From Otatea glauca (Eukaryota > Streptophyta > Magnoliopsida > Poales > Poaceae): a DNA stretch of 64,000 bases. The stretch is from positions 4,650,001-4,714,000 of the forward strand of contig CM070723.1 of NCBI GenBank assembly GCA_036346275.1. The letters are read 5' to 3'. Positions 45,190-56,820 of this stretch are shown in pieces. Both the position numbers and the translations under genes were made by a program. Position 1 is the first letter of the stretch; each line of letters begins with the position of its first letter. A model generated the notes under the pieces. The model ran no database searches and was not told the origin of the DNA. It saw only the letters and a program-made list of their open reading frames with translations.

Positions 45190-46027
45190 TATATTAAAGC
45201 GGGTGAGATTGCCGGCTCCACAGCGCCACGTCACCACCCACGCGAAACCCCCCCCCCTGAAATTGAAAATTACGTTCGGGCCCTTTCGTCGGCTTTTAAA
45301 TAAAATAGACCCGAAAAAAATAAAATTGCGTTAAGGTCCCTCCGCGGTTTGCGTTCAGGTCCTCATGCCGGTTTTTTGCGGAATAGACCCGAGAAAAAAC
45401 GAAAATACGTTTAGATCCCGAAAAACGTTTTTTTTCTTAATTCACCCGAAAAAAACGAAATTGCGTTTATATCCCTTCACGGCTTTTTTCAAACAGATCC
45501 CCGCGTTCGCCGACGGCTCATAGCAGTCCGTGGATTCGACGACGGAAAATACGAAAATACGTTTCGGTCCCAAAGAAACATTTTTTTGTTGGATTGACCC
45601 GAAAAATGAAGTTACGTCTATATCCCTCCGCGTTTTTTCGCAAAAAATGTATCCCTACGCGGTTTTTACAAATAAATCTACGTATTCACCGACGGCTCAT
45701 AGCAGTCCGTGGATTCGACGACGGAAAAGACGAAATTACGTTTAGATCCTCAGACCCATTTTTCCAAAAAAAAACGTCAGACCAGATTTCGCGCGCTGCA
45801 ACGTTTTTTTCGCAAAAATTATATTCCTACGCGTTTTTCTCAAACAAATCCACGTGTTCGCCGATGGCTCATAGCAGTCCGTGGATTCGACGACAAAGAA
45901 TACGAAATTACGTTTAGATCCTCAGACCCATTTTTCAAAAAAAAAAATCATCGGACCAAATTTCACGCGCCGCAACATCGCGCAACCGAATTTCGCACGG
46001 CGCAGCGTAGCGCGCGACCCTAGCTAG
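45190..46027 (+). mobile_element. Helitron-like non-autonomous unit 4
   Basis: The start TATATTAAAGC...GAGATT...GCCACGTCA resembles the start of unit 5. Inside are three copies of GGCTCATAGCAGTCCGTGGATTCGACGACGG-type blocks (about 45512, 45693, 45866; period 173-181 bp) and the A/T-run plus GGTCC units shared with units 1-3. It ends CGCAGCGTAGCGCG...CTAG at 46024-46027, followed by T. Non-coding. Confidence 0.45.
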
Positions 46028-46559
46028 TATTATATAAAGCAGAGAGATTTAGGAGCCGGCCAAGGGAGCCACGTCAGCAACCTTGCAAAAAGATCCTCCG
46101 AAAAGTTCAAAATCGCGTTTAAGTCCTTCGGTTTGTTTTTAATAGAAAGGACCCGAAAAAAAATAAATTTTGTTTAGGTCCAGAATTACATTTAGGTCCC
46201 TCCGATGTTTTCTTCAAAAAAAACCACAAATTCATCGACGGTTTATAGCAGTCCACAGATTCGTTGACGGGTCCTAGTGAACTTTTTTTTTAAAAAAAAA
46301 CAAAAATACGAAAAAAACAAAAATACGTTTGTTTTCTCCCAAAAACAAAAAAAAACAACAAATTCACCGACAGTTTATAGCAATCCACGTATTCATCAAC
46401 GGGTCTTAGTGACCCATTTTTAAAAAATAAACAAGAAAACCGGGATTACGCAAAAAAATTTCAGAAATATCCGTTGGACCAAATTTCGCGTAGCGCAGCG
46501 TCGCGTGACCGAATTTTCCAAATTTCGTACGACGCAGCGTAGCGCGTGGCACTGGATAG
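46028..46559 (+). mobile_element. Helitron-like non-autonomous unit 5, head-to-tail with unit 4
   Basis: Begins TATTATATAAAGCAGAGAG directly after unit 4 and ends CGCAGCGTAGCGCGTGGCAC...ATAGT. It shares start, end and internal GGTTTATAGCAGTCCACAGA-type repeats with unit 4. Non-coding. Confidence 0.4.
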
Positions 46560-46589
46560 TATCTTTCATTTTCAAAGGGGAACCCCTCT

Positions 46590-46649
46590 AGTGAGCGAGG
46601 ATGCTTACACATTGACACCGAAGTCACTAGTTTTTTGTCACACATAAAT
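46590..46649. repeat. direct repeat right of the Helitron-like pair
   Basis: Second copy of the block at 45118-45176. At about 60 bp it is far longer than a transposon target duplication. Confidence 0.85.
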
Positions 46650-47440
46650 ATCAATTTACTTATTTCTTTAAAGACCTTTTATCATCCTTGTGAGGTACCA
46701 AGATATCTATTTAGCTAGCACCGAGAGTATATATTCCTACCCTTCAATATACCATTTAAACGAATGTGTTGTACCTCTTTATCATTTTTGATATACGTAA
46801 ATACTAATTCTAAGATACTCCAATGTGACCCACTTTTGAGCATTTTATGATTATTATTAGAGTATGCACAAAAACATTAAAAGATATAACTTTTTGTTTT
46901 AAGTGGTATATGAGAAGTGAGAGTATGCACTCCTAGGAGTATATGAACACACGCACACGCCGAAATGGGCCTCCATGGTGCAAATTCAAGTTAAATTCAG
47001 CGTACTATGATTTCAAATGTGCAAATTCAAGTTAAATTCAGGTATATTTTCAAAAAAAAATAGTTTTAGGGTATATACCCATCTATATCAATTCAAATGA
47101 AACGCATACCCTTGGAAAAATATACTCGACTTCAAATATTTTAAATTAATAGATTACATGCTTTGCTAATTTATATATATAATTATCACATACCTACAAT
47201 CAAACTACCATAAAAAAGGCAATTCTAGTTTGAATTTCAGTTCAAACTTGTTTGAGCTAGTTAGTAAACTAGTTAAATTCGACATCCAGAAAATTTTAAA
47301 CTTTTTTGCACGTGATACATATAAGAAGTACCCATTTTCGATCATAGTGCCCAGGCATAATTACCTAGGACACCATGCTGCTTGACAACCATGATCTAAA
47401 ACGTGTATTTCATAATATTACATAGGAGTTATATATGTAT

Positions 47441-47449
<9 letters not shown>
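46650..47449. other. AT-rich gene-free stretch
   Basis: GTGCAAATTCAAGTTAAATT occurs twice (46979, 47018). No gene recognised. Confidence 0.35.
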
Positions 47450-47626
<177 letters not shown>

Positions 47627-47837
47627 TTCTACAGCTGCATGTAGAATAGACTATTCTACTCCCAGCTATTTAACCCAGTCTGATCAAGCCATGCAACGCA
47701 CTAAACAGCACATCAGACTGATCCAGTTTGACCGAGCCATGCATTACTATCTTATATACTACATTTACTATAGAAGAATGAATGAAGTTATTATTGAATC
47801 TAACGTGGCAAAAACCAACTAATAAATGCACTCCAGT

Positions 47838-48880
47838 TAACGTTTACGATTGTCCACGCAATATTTTACTACAAGGTCGACAAACAGAGCTAGATTCTTA
47901 TTCTGATAGTTCACTTCATTTTGGTTTAGTAACATCTTTTGTAATAGCTAGTAACATAATTTTTTTTATAGTAAAAGACAATATATACTATGTGAACCAC
48001 TATTATCGTGTAAAATTCAAAAAAATCATATGTATAAGTTTTCAAAAATTCTCAAAAAATTACCATAAGTAGGGAAGGTGGTATTCTACATCCCTGTAAA
48101 TTTTGAAGACCAAAATCAATCTCATTTGAAAGATATGAAACTAACAAGCGCTATCAATGATGAATAGTAAATTTATCCTTTTCATATCCTTCGACTACGA
48201 GTGAGTTTGGTCTTCAAATTTTACATGGTTGCAGACGCTCACATCCCCTATATATGATAATTTTTTGAGATTTTTTAAAAACTTGTACGTATAGTTTTCA
48301 TTGACTTTACACGATAAATGTGATTTACTGCCAAATGACTTATCTGTACAGGATTTTACTATTGAACAAACGCTTAATATTTTTACGAACGGTTCTCAAT
48401 TGATTTTATGATCTATTACATCAACGTTTACGATCGTCCATATAATATTTTACTACAGAGCTGACAAATAGAGCTAGATTATTGTTCTGATAGTTCACTT
48501 CATTTCAGTTTAGTAACATCTTGTGTAATAGCTAGTAACATGTTATTTTCTAGACAGTAAAAGGCAACATATCCTATGAAACCACTATTATCATGTAAAA
48601 TTCATGAAAATCACATGTACGCGTTTTTCAAAATTCTTAAAAAATTATCATAAGTAGAGGATGTAAGATTCTACATCCCTGTAATATTTGAAGATCAAAA
48701 TCAATCTCATTTGAAAGATATGCGAGTGAGTTTGGTCTTCAAATTTTACAGGGTTGTAGAAGCTCACATCTCCTACGTATGGTAATTTTTGGTGAATTTT
48801 TCAGAACTTGTACATATAGTTTTCACAGACTTTACACGATAAAAGTGGTTTACTGCCAAATGATCGATCTGTGCAGGATA
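47838..48880. repeat. direct duplication of a foldback unit (about 500 bp each)
   Basis: Unit 1 (about 47838-48345) and unit 2 (about 48422-48880) share CAATATTTTACTACA-type starts, GATAGTTCACTTCATTT and later blocks. Each unit is itself a foldback: CCCTGTAAATTTTGAAGACC-like sequence pairs with GGTCTTCAAATTTTACA-like sequence downstream, and ATTACCATAAGTAGGG-like with CCCTACGTATGGTAAT-like. Non-coding. Confidence 0.75.
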
Positions 48881-48934
48881 TATCGTAGATGTAGTAATTT
48901 CATATTGTATATATTGTAATTTTTGTTACCGTTT

Positions 48935-49193
48935 AGCAAAATTATCGTTTAATAGTGAGACTTATATTTTTGTTCCTCTCGTCGTCAGTAAGCTACTAGT
49001 GAAAACCATTTACAAATCGGAGCGATCAATAAAAAGATATAGCTAAAACAAAGAGAAAACATATTCATGTACAAACTACAAAACACATTAACTAGTCGGT
49101 TTGACCACGTAACTGATTCACCAGTAAATTCATTAGTTGTTTTGTAGTAAATCATATTTATGATTTATTATCGGGTTGCATTTCACAGACACA

Positions 49194-49269
<76 letters not shown>

Positions 49270-49560
49270 CACACACGTATATGTATATATAAGATATTGC
49301 TATACTACGCCTGCGCATAGCGCTGCCTATTCTACGCACGTGATGCACATCGCGTTGGCCGATTAGAAAATCTGACCAACCCATCCACGTAAGCCCAACC
49401 GACTAGAAAATATGTCCTGTAGTTTGTACATGAATCTAGTTACCTTTTATTTAGTCATATCTTTTTATTTGCAGCTTAGATTTACGATCAGTTTCCACCA
49501 TTAGCTTGTTGACAATGACATCCACATAATGATACAAGTCTCGCTACTAAACTCCATATG
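48935..49560. repeat. long imperfect palindrome with AT microsatellite near its apex
   Basis: The left arm (about 48935-49083) and the reverse complement of the right arm (about 49413-49560) share blocks such as AAAAGATATagCTAAA, TCATGTACAAACTAC, AAGCTA..GTG.AAAC and GAGACTT.TAT. The centre falls at about 49247, inside the AT repeat at 49197-49265. Confidence 0.75.
49197..49265. repeat. (AT)n microsatellite, about 69 bp
   Basis: Uninterrupted AT dinucleotides at the apex of the palindrome at 48935-49560. Confidence 0.98.
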
Positions 49561-50106
49561 AATTGATAGTAAAAACTATTACTATGGATAGTAAAATCTA
49601 TTACACAGTCTAACATTCGAGGATAAAGCGGAAATAGCATTAAATACTGACTCAATTACTATTTCATACTTGTAACAATACCGTCTCAACATATTTTTAG
49701 ACCTAGCTACATCAAACAGATGATTATTGATATTTACTATTCTGTCAATATACAATGTTATGTGAAAGATCGTAAAATGTTACTGTAATAGGTCGAAAAT
49801 CAAATGAGAACCGTTCTATCACATGGCTAATATGTAAGTGGATATGATTATGTAATTAAATGTTACTGTATAGTTCCTGTTTGTCAGTACTAGTTAAATA
49901 TTACGTGGATAATCGTAAGCGTCACTGTAATATATGATAAAATAAAATGTTACTGTAAAAGTCAACAATCGTTTGTTCCAGTTCCGGTGTTAAAACATCA
50001 ATATTCTGTCAACAATCGTTTGTTCCAGTCAATAATCGTTTGTTCCAGTTCTGGTGATAACAAGTGAACTAGCACATCATTGGGTCAATTTGGCGAGTTT
50101 GCTACG
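49561..50106. other. AT-rich gene-free stretch
   Basis: Three copies of AATCGTTTGTTCCAGT lie at about 49967-50050. No gene recognised. Confidence 0.4.
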
Positions 50107-53100
50107 TGTAGCGACCTTCATTTTTAGCATAAAATGCTAAAATGAGAATCTATGTGCATATAGTACTAGTCCCATAACCAGTGTGATCTCGCACACCTAG
50201 AGGAGCTCTCGCAGTCACCAGATATGACCGGAATCGGCACGCCACCGTGCGGTGGCGAGGCAAAAGCACTAACCTTCGCCGCTCATTTTCACTGGGGGTA
50301 GCATAAGTAGGCTCTAGAGAATCCAATTTTGGGATTGTTCAAGAAAGAAGGCTATCGGGGAAGGTTCTCACCTGTCGCCGGCCTTGGGGAAGAAAACAGC
50401 AGATGTGGCGATGATCCGAGAAGGATGAGCTCCAATTGGGGGCAGAGGTATGTCCTAGGGTCTATGAGAAGGCTATGGGCTAATTGATTTGAGTTGTGGT
50501 TCACCGTAGAGGCTGATCGGAGTTTCCCCCTTTTTACAGCTTTCGTCGGACTTGGGAAAGTAAGGAGTTTCTGTCGTGGCCAAGGCAAACGGGTATGGAC
50601 CTGAGATTGCTTGCATTTTAGATGGCTCGAGGTGGTTTTATAACCGGTGAATGCTGTTCGGTCGCCACAATTCCAATAGGAGCCATGGCGGCGGATTTTG
50701 ACAGCATGCGCAAGATTTGAGCTGGCTCAAGTATGGCAGATGACAGCAGTGTGTCAGAAGTGTGGCAGTGGACTCGGGTGAAGAGTCATTGCGGCGGGAG
50801 AGGACAAGAAATAAGGCGGTGCTTGCTGATTTTTCTGGTGCGGGAGAGAGAACATAGAGAGGAGAGGGAGGAAGAAGGCTAGAGAACGAGGATGACAGGA
50901 GGGGCGATCTGGCAGTGAGAGGGTAGTCGGCAGGATAGAGAGAGTTAACTGGGCCCACATGTAAGCCATTCAAAAGGGACAGCTCAATTGAAAACTCTGG
51001 ACAGATCAAGATTTCATACTAATCATAGCTATCAAATCGACTTAGGAATTTACTAAAAAAATTTATAGGTCGGAAAGATAATTTTTGTTATCCAATAAAA
51101 CTTTCAGGTAAAATTTTGCTTTAGAAAATTTTATGTAATTATGACAATATGTGTTGTTCGCCGTCCGGCCGCAACTGCTTCACCACCCGAGCGCTCGATC
51201 ATTGCCACGTTCGTCCTTGGCCTCTCCCGCGCCATACCTGGCCGATTCACATCGCCCTGCACCGGTTGAAGCCTTGTGCCATTCCTCATCAGCCAAAAGT
51301 TTGCGCCATCGTGCCGTTTCGCTCACAACCGAGCCGCAAGTCGTTCGTGCATGCAAACTCGGGAGAGACCGACTCTTCTCGGCTATAAGTGATTGGTCCT
51401 GCGTCGCACTGAGCCCTCTTCCCTTTCCTTAGCTATCCTCTGAATCAAACCTAGAAACCAAAGCTCCTTTCTTCGCCATTGTCGCCAGAAACCCGAAAGA
51501 GGGGAAAACTTTGATTCGAGCAAAATCAGTAACAATTGTTGGGATAAGTTCAATCCGGTGCCTTGTTATGTATCCTAGTTTACTCATTGATCGTCATTTT
51601 CATGTTTCATCGACTGGAGCCCCGATGCGCCCTTCTTCTTCTTCCTCAGCTCAGGCCACCGGTGGCACGCTTCCACAGCCCCTCTCTGCCTTCAATAGCA
51701 GGTAAAATGGAGTCTCCATTGTCCCCTGATGCTCACCTCGTTACCCATTCGAGCCAAGGCTAACTCGTTTTCTTCTCCGGTGAGCTTATGCCATTGCCGC
51801 CGCCCCCTCACGGTGGCACGTTGCTCTGGCCATCAACGCCGGCGTTGAGACCAACTGGAAGATGTGCCTTGTCTAGCTCATGCTCTAGCTGCCCTTCCCC
51901 TCGCCGGAGTCTCGCCGGAGAGACGCCGCCGCCACGCCCTAGCCGCCTCCCCTGCTTTCCCTCACTGACGCCGTGGGTCGTGCCTATCAGTCCGAACAAC
52001 TGAAGCCAGTTCAAGCGGTAAAATACGCCACCCCTTGACAGAAAGCGCATTTCTGATTTTTTCCAGAATTTTGTATACCCGAGTTAATTCAATTGTCTGT
52101 AACTTTTGCATTATAGATCTAAATTGAATGAAATAAATTTCTATATTCATGTAAAATCAAGTACCTTTATAATATGCAATAATATTTTGAAAATGATTTC
52201 TGGATGAATTTGAAATTCAAATTTAAATAAAAGGCCTAAAGATATGCTACATATAAAAATGTTGTAAACAAACTTAGAATTAAATGAAACAAATTTTAAT
52301 GAAATCTTTATGCTTCCAGCAACTCAAATATGTAAAAATATCTAAGTTTCAACTTTGTTTGAATCACTTTCTGTTAAAGATTAATTTCAATACATTAAAT
52401 ATTCAGAGTGTATAATCTGTGCAAAAGAAACCTAAAATGAGTAGTAATGATTTCCATATACTAGCATGTCAGTAGAGCTCCTAAATATGTCAAAATATTT
52501 AAATGATAATCTTGACTTGAATTGTTTCATGAATAGAATGAAATCCTAAAGTAGAAGATACATATGTATGTGCATGCAACTAGCAGTTAAATCTATACAT
52601 ATGTGCATATGTAGAATAGACTATGGAACTGATTTATTTTACAGCAACAAAATGTTTAATAGACTTGAGTTGAATAAGTCTTATAATTAGAGTAAATGAT
52701 CCAAATGAAAAAGGAGTATGTATAAATATATATATGCATATGTTAGCTAGTAGTAGTATATACATATATGTAAAAATTTCAGTATGAGTTATGAAACTAA
52801 ATTATTATTACTGAAATGCCTTTAAATAAGCAATAAAGTATTATATAGGTACAAATTTAATCTGCATAAAGATCATAAGCTTTCTCTATGTAAAAGAATA
52901 TATAAATATATAGGTACATTTAATGAAGAGCAAAGCCATGATAAGAAACTAGATTCTAAATATCTAAGGTAATCAAACTATTTTATCCAGCAAGAATCAT
53001 TGCAATAAAGTCATAATTAACACTTAACCAAATAGTTGTAGTTTTAATACTTGTATAATCCAAATAGTCATAACTTTCACAAACTAACTTCAAATTTAGC

Positions 53101-56100
53101 AAAACTAGATCCTAGTGACCTAAAAAATAATACCCTTGCTGTTTATGTAAAAATATCTTATGTTTGTGCAAATTTGAAATAAGATCATGTTAGGCCCTAA
53201 TGATTACTTATATGGAAAACATCTCGGATAACAGCCAAATATCGCGGAACCAACTTTAAAACACTTTTAGTGTCATCCCCTGTTAATGCCTGAAAAATGG
53301 ATAAATTATCTTATAAGGTGCAGTCGCAAACTTAAATTGAGAACCAAATTGTTTGATGTTATCTTTGTGGTCGTTTATACCTTTTTAACAGCAAATAAAA
53401 TAACTTATCTAAATGAAAATAATTATGAAAACAACATAGAAATGCCCTACAGAGTGCATTCTGCTATGTTCTGAAGAAAGAATATCATTTTGTTAAGGTT
53501 TGCATATAAAAGGATCTAATAACATAGCTCTAAATGTTATTTTTCTAAATAATAGAAAAACTTAAGCATTTTCAACAGCCTGCAAAGCATCTCGTCTAAA
53601 TGCAAATATCATGAAGATTAGTTTAGAAATGATATTTAGGATATGTACTACCATATTCCAGGAAAGTATTTTAATTACAACTTGCCTTTCATCTAAATTC
53701 TGCTAAGGCAATAACCCTAAATGATAATCGTTCACTACACATTTTCAATCCGATTCCTTATAATGTAAACCTTAATACCATATAAGCTTTTTCAACAATG
53801 AATATAATATCTCGTCCAAACCCTAGAATTTATGAAATCAGCTTAGGATTGCTACCTAAAGTATAGATTACCCTATTATGAAGAAATAATCTCTTTTCAT
53901 CATGTTCTGCATATAAATCCTGTCACCCAAATAACCCTAAGTATTATGATTTATGAGCTTGATAATATAAATAAGCAAACTTGGCAATAATGAAGAAATC
54001 TGTAGTTGATATATTTGTATCGCCAGAACCTTCTTAAAAAACCTTGAGTACTAAATCCAATAACCTAGATTAACAGATCTAACTTATTCAAAATCACTTC
54101 TTATGCATAATCATTTAAGGCTAAGTGCTATTTGCATAATAATTTAACTAATGTTTTAACTCTTTTAATCCAAATAATTTTAGCATCTAGAATTCGAAGT
54201 TATAAATGCAAGAATTCATAATTTTAGCCTCTTGAATTCGTAAATCTAGAAAGGATAATCTATAAATGAACCGTGCTTTGTTCATCATAAAAGCTATTAT
54301 CAATATGAATACTTAATTATCTTGAACTCAAGATGTGGAATCATATAATTCAAACCCTAAAATATTCCTGTTTTCTGCAGTGAATCTTTATTTGGTTTTC
54401 TGTCTGTTTTCCTTTTGTCCTTATTAAAGTTGGATATTTGCTTTATTTCCAATTGAACGACGTGTAGAATCCGACGTCGTTGCCTCCGTCATCGACTCCG
54501 TCAGCTACGACCGCGTCTTCGTCATAAGCAATAAATAAGCAAGGCAAGCACCCTCTTTGATCATCTTGATCCTAGTATGTAATTTGCATTGTGTTTATTA
54601 AAATATTTCATGCATGCGTTTACTTTCTGTAAACTTGCTATTTTGTGGTACTGGTAGTTATACTTGTTGTCTCATGACACCTCCTTGATAAGTATGGACA
54701 TGTGAACCTTGATAATCATAGATTAAGCATATACATTACTTAATGTTATCATGGGTATATACGATTTCATAATTATCCATGCTTAGCCATGCTTTAGAAC
54801 CTCTGAGGTAGATGATCAGATCAAAATTTGTTTCTTGAGAAATGGAAAATGTTGGTGATGACACTGTTGGTTATGGGTATTTTGATTAAAAACCCAAAAT
54901 AAAACTATGGTTTTGGTGCAGGCGATTATTGGCAATAGCCGGATGTGCAGAGGGATTTGCATGTAGTGTAGGGTGAAGTATCGCCCGTGTCGGATTAAGG
55001 ACCGAACATAGTGTTGTATGATCCAAGATAATCCGTACAACCACAAGTGTTGGGATGGGGCAGCCTTAAACCGATTAAGTTATCTAGTTTAATTTTGCAC
55101 ATTGGTAGGCGGGAGGTAGCAGAAGCAATCCTTTCTAGGTCTGCTTGTGAAGGGCTTCCACACTGCGGTGTTCGTAAATGCATACTGGTGTAACGGTGTA
55201 CGCCATACTATGGGGAGTTCCATCACTTCTATGCTCTGAGTTTTTCTGCCATAGTATGGGTTAAACGTCCCGGGCTGGTGCAAAGTTAACCTAGGTAATG
55301 TAAAGGTTTTCGTCATGAACATTCTGGCCACACGCCAAAGGTGCGTGAATCATGCGGCAAAAAGAATAGGTCATGACTTGTGGGTAAAGTTGTACACCTC
55401 TGCAGAGTGTAAATCTAATCGATTAGCCGTACCCTCGATCATGGGAAACTTGGTGAACTTGCACTAGTTAAATATTTTCGTATTTTCTAAAAATGGGTTT
55501 TGGTGTTAACCTGTTTAGCAGCTGTCACTTTATGTCAAAGGGCCGACATTGTTGGATTCCATTATCTGGATTACTCGATGCTCACGAAGGGTTGTGAGTA
55601 TTACTTATGCTTTACTTATTTCATATCAGTCAAATATGCTTTTACAAATTCCATTTGCAAATGACAACTTGATTTACAATTTCAATTCTACTTTATGCAA
55701 ATTAACCGTAGAAGCCTTTCCTTTGAAATGGCCTGCATATATTATAGGTTTTGCTAAAGTCTTGCGGAGTACGTAAAGTACTCACCCTTGCTTATATGTT
55801 GGTTTTAGGTGGATAGTTTAGCGAAGTTTCGAAGATATCTCTTTCATCGCAGGTTGCGGGATTTTTCTTCATCGTGATCTTTCTAGGGATTATGCCTTGT
55901 CAATTGCCTGCGGGTTGGATCGGCACACTACAAGACTTTGCTTCTTTTGCTGCTATATGCTCTGAGTTGTAAGGTTTTCTTTGTATAATAGTTTCCGCTT
56001 AATAATATGTTGTATGGTTGTGATTCCAATTGTTGTGTATGTGCGTACTAGCTACTGATCATGGGACTAGTACGGAATGCACATTAGATTTCCATATTTG

Positions 56101-56128
56101 CATTTATATGAAAATGGGGGTCGTCGCA
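50107..56128 (+). mobile_element. 6-kb LTR-like sequence with long inverted ends
   Basis: Starts TGTAGCGACCTTCATTTTTA. The reverse complement of its end is TGCGACGACCCCCATTTTCA. Farther in, GTACTAGTCCCATAACCAGT pairs with GTACTAGTCCCATGATCAGT, so about 85 bp are inverted repeats. TG...CA ends, a GC-rich leader at 50.2-52.0 kb, AT-rich middle and the GAGTAC palindrome near the right end match the style of long Ty3-gypsy LTRs (Del/Tekay-like; inferred). The flanking 5-mers (CTACG, AAAGT) do not match, so it may be truncated or rearranged. No gag or pol. Open frames in the GC-rich part (for example 51151-51432, 51788-52003) show no family and are not called as genes. Confidence 0.5.
55767..55783. 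promoter_or_regulatory. conserved LTR palindrome GAGTAC-N5-GTACTC
   Basis: A perfect 6-bp inverted repeat followed by ACCCTTGCT, about 350 bp before the right end of the 6-kb LTR-like sequence. The solo LTR in the peptidase intron has the same motif about 450 bp from its corresponding end. Confidence 0.4.
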
Positions 56129-56149
56129 AAAGTTGAAACATTTAAGAAG

Positions 56150-56620
56150 GTTTGAGGCTCATATTCGACCCAGATTTTGAAAAGATTACTTTCAAATTTT
56201 CTTTTAGTTGTTTTAACTTTTCATCTCGCATTCTCTATCCTCTTCTTTATAAGAGGTATGATTAGGAAAATGAGGTGAGTAGTTAGAACAACTAAAAAGA
56301 AGTTTGAGAATAATATCTCTTGAATTCTCCGAGGAGAAAACTTTTCAGTTGTTTGAGCCTCTCCATTATCTCCCTCTATATCTCCATTATTGATCATAAT
56401 GAAGGTTTGGTAAAGTGGGGATATTGGGGGGGGGGGGGCTCAAGTATCTGAAGGAGTTTTTGTTAACCTTTGATGCTTTGAATTTTAAGTCTTCTCTTAG
56501 TTCTTCAGGCTTTTTATCTTCCGTCCTTTTATCTTCTCCCGTTGGATTTGATGGAGAGTATGGTTAAAGAAAGGAGGTGAAAAGTCTGAAGGTCTGACAG
56601 GGAGTTTGAGGATACTAGGC
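56150..56620. repeat. inverted and tandem repeats in the Tat element 3' region
   Basis: CTTTTAGTTGTTTTAACTTTTC (about 56202) pairs with the inverted copy GTTAGAACAACTAAAAAGA (about 56281). CTTCAGGCTTTTTATCTTC (about 56505) pairs with GAGGTGAAAAGTCTGAAG (about 56575). GAGGCTCA at 56151 pairs with TGAGCCTC at about 56355. The block lies between the antisense gene promoter and the expected 3' LTR. A G-run of about 12 is present near 56428. Confidence 0.7.
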
Positions 56621-56704
56621 CTTGTGTTAGTTGCAATTTATTGAAAAGCAGTTTGCTTTTTCTTCAAAACCAAAACGATGTTCGAAACTGCTAATCATTA
56701 GGCT

Positions 56705-56712
56705 TATATAAG
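56705..56712 (+). promoter_or_regulatory. TATA box of the antisense gene in the Tat element
   Basis: TATATAAG in GGCTTATATAAGAAGGG, 110 bp upstream of the ATG at 56821, on the strand opposite to pol. Confidence 0.6.
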
Positions 56713-56820
56713 AAGGGTAAATTAGATTCAATTTTTCACGCCTTCACTGCTCTCAAGCATAAAAACTCCCTTAATCCCTTTTTGCGTTCTCTAGCCTTCA
56801 CCTTCTTCTTCTCGAACTCA

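Noticed and set aside
49133..49384. Open frames on both strands made of Tyr-Ile repeats
   Set aside because: Produced by the (AT)n tract at the palindrome apex.
51149..52050. Possible genes in the GC-rich part of the 6-kb LTR-like sequence
   Set aside because: Several short overlapping frames, no conserved motif; GC-rich leaders are normal in long LTRs.
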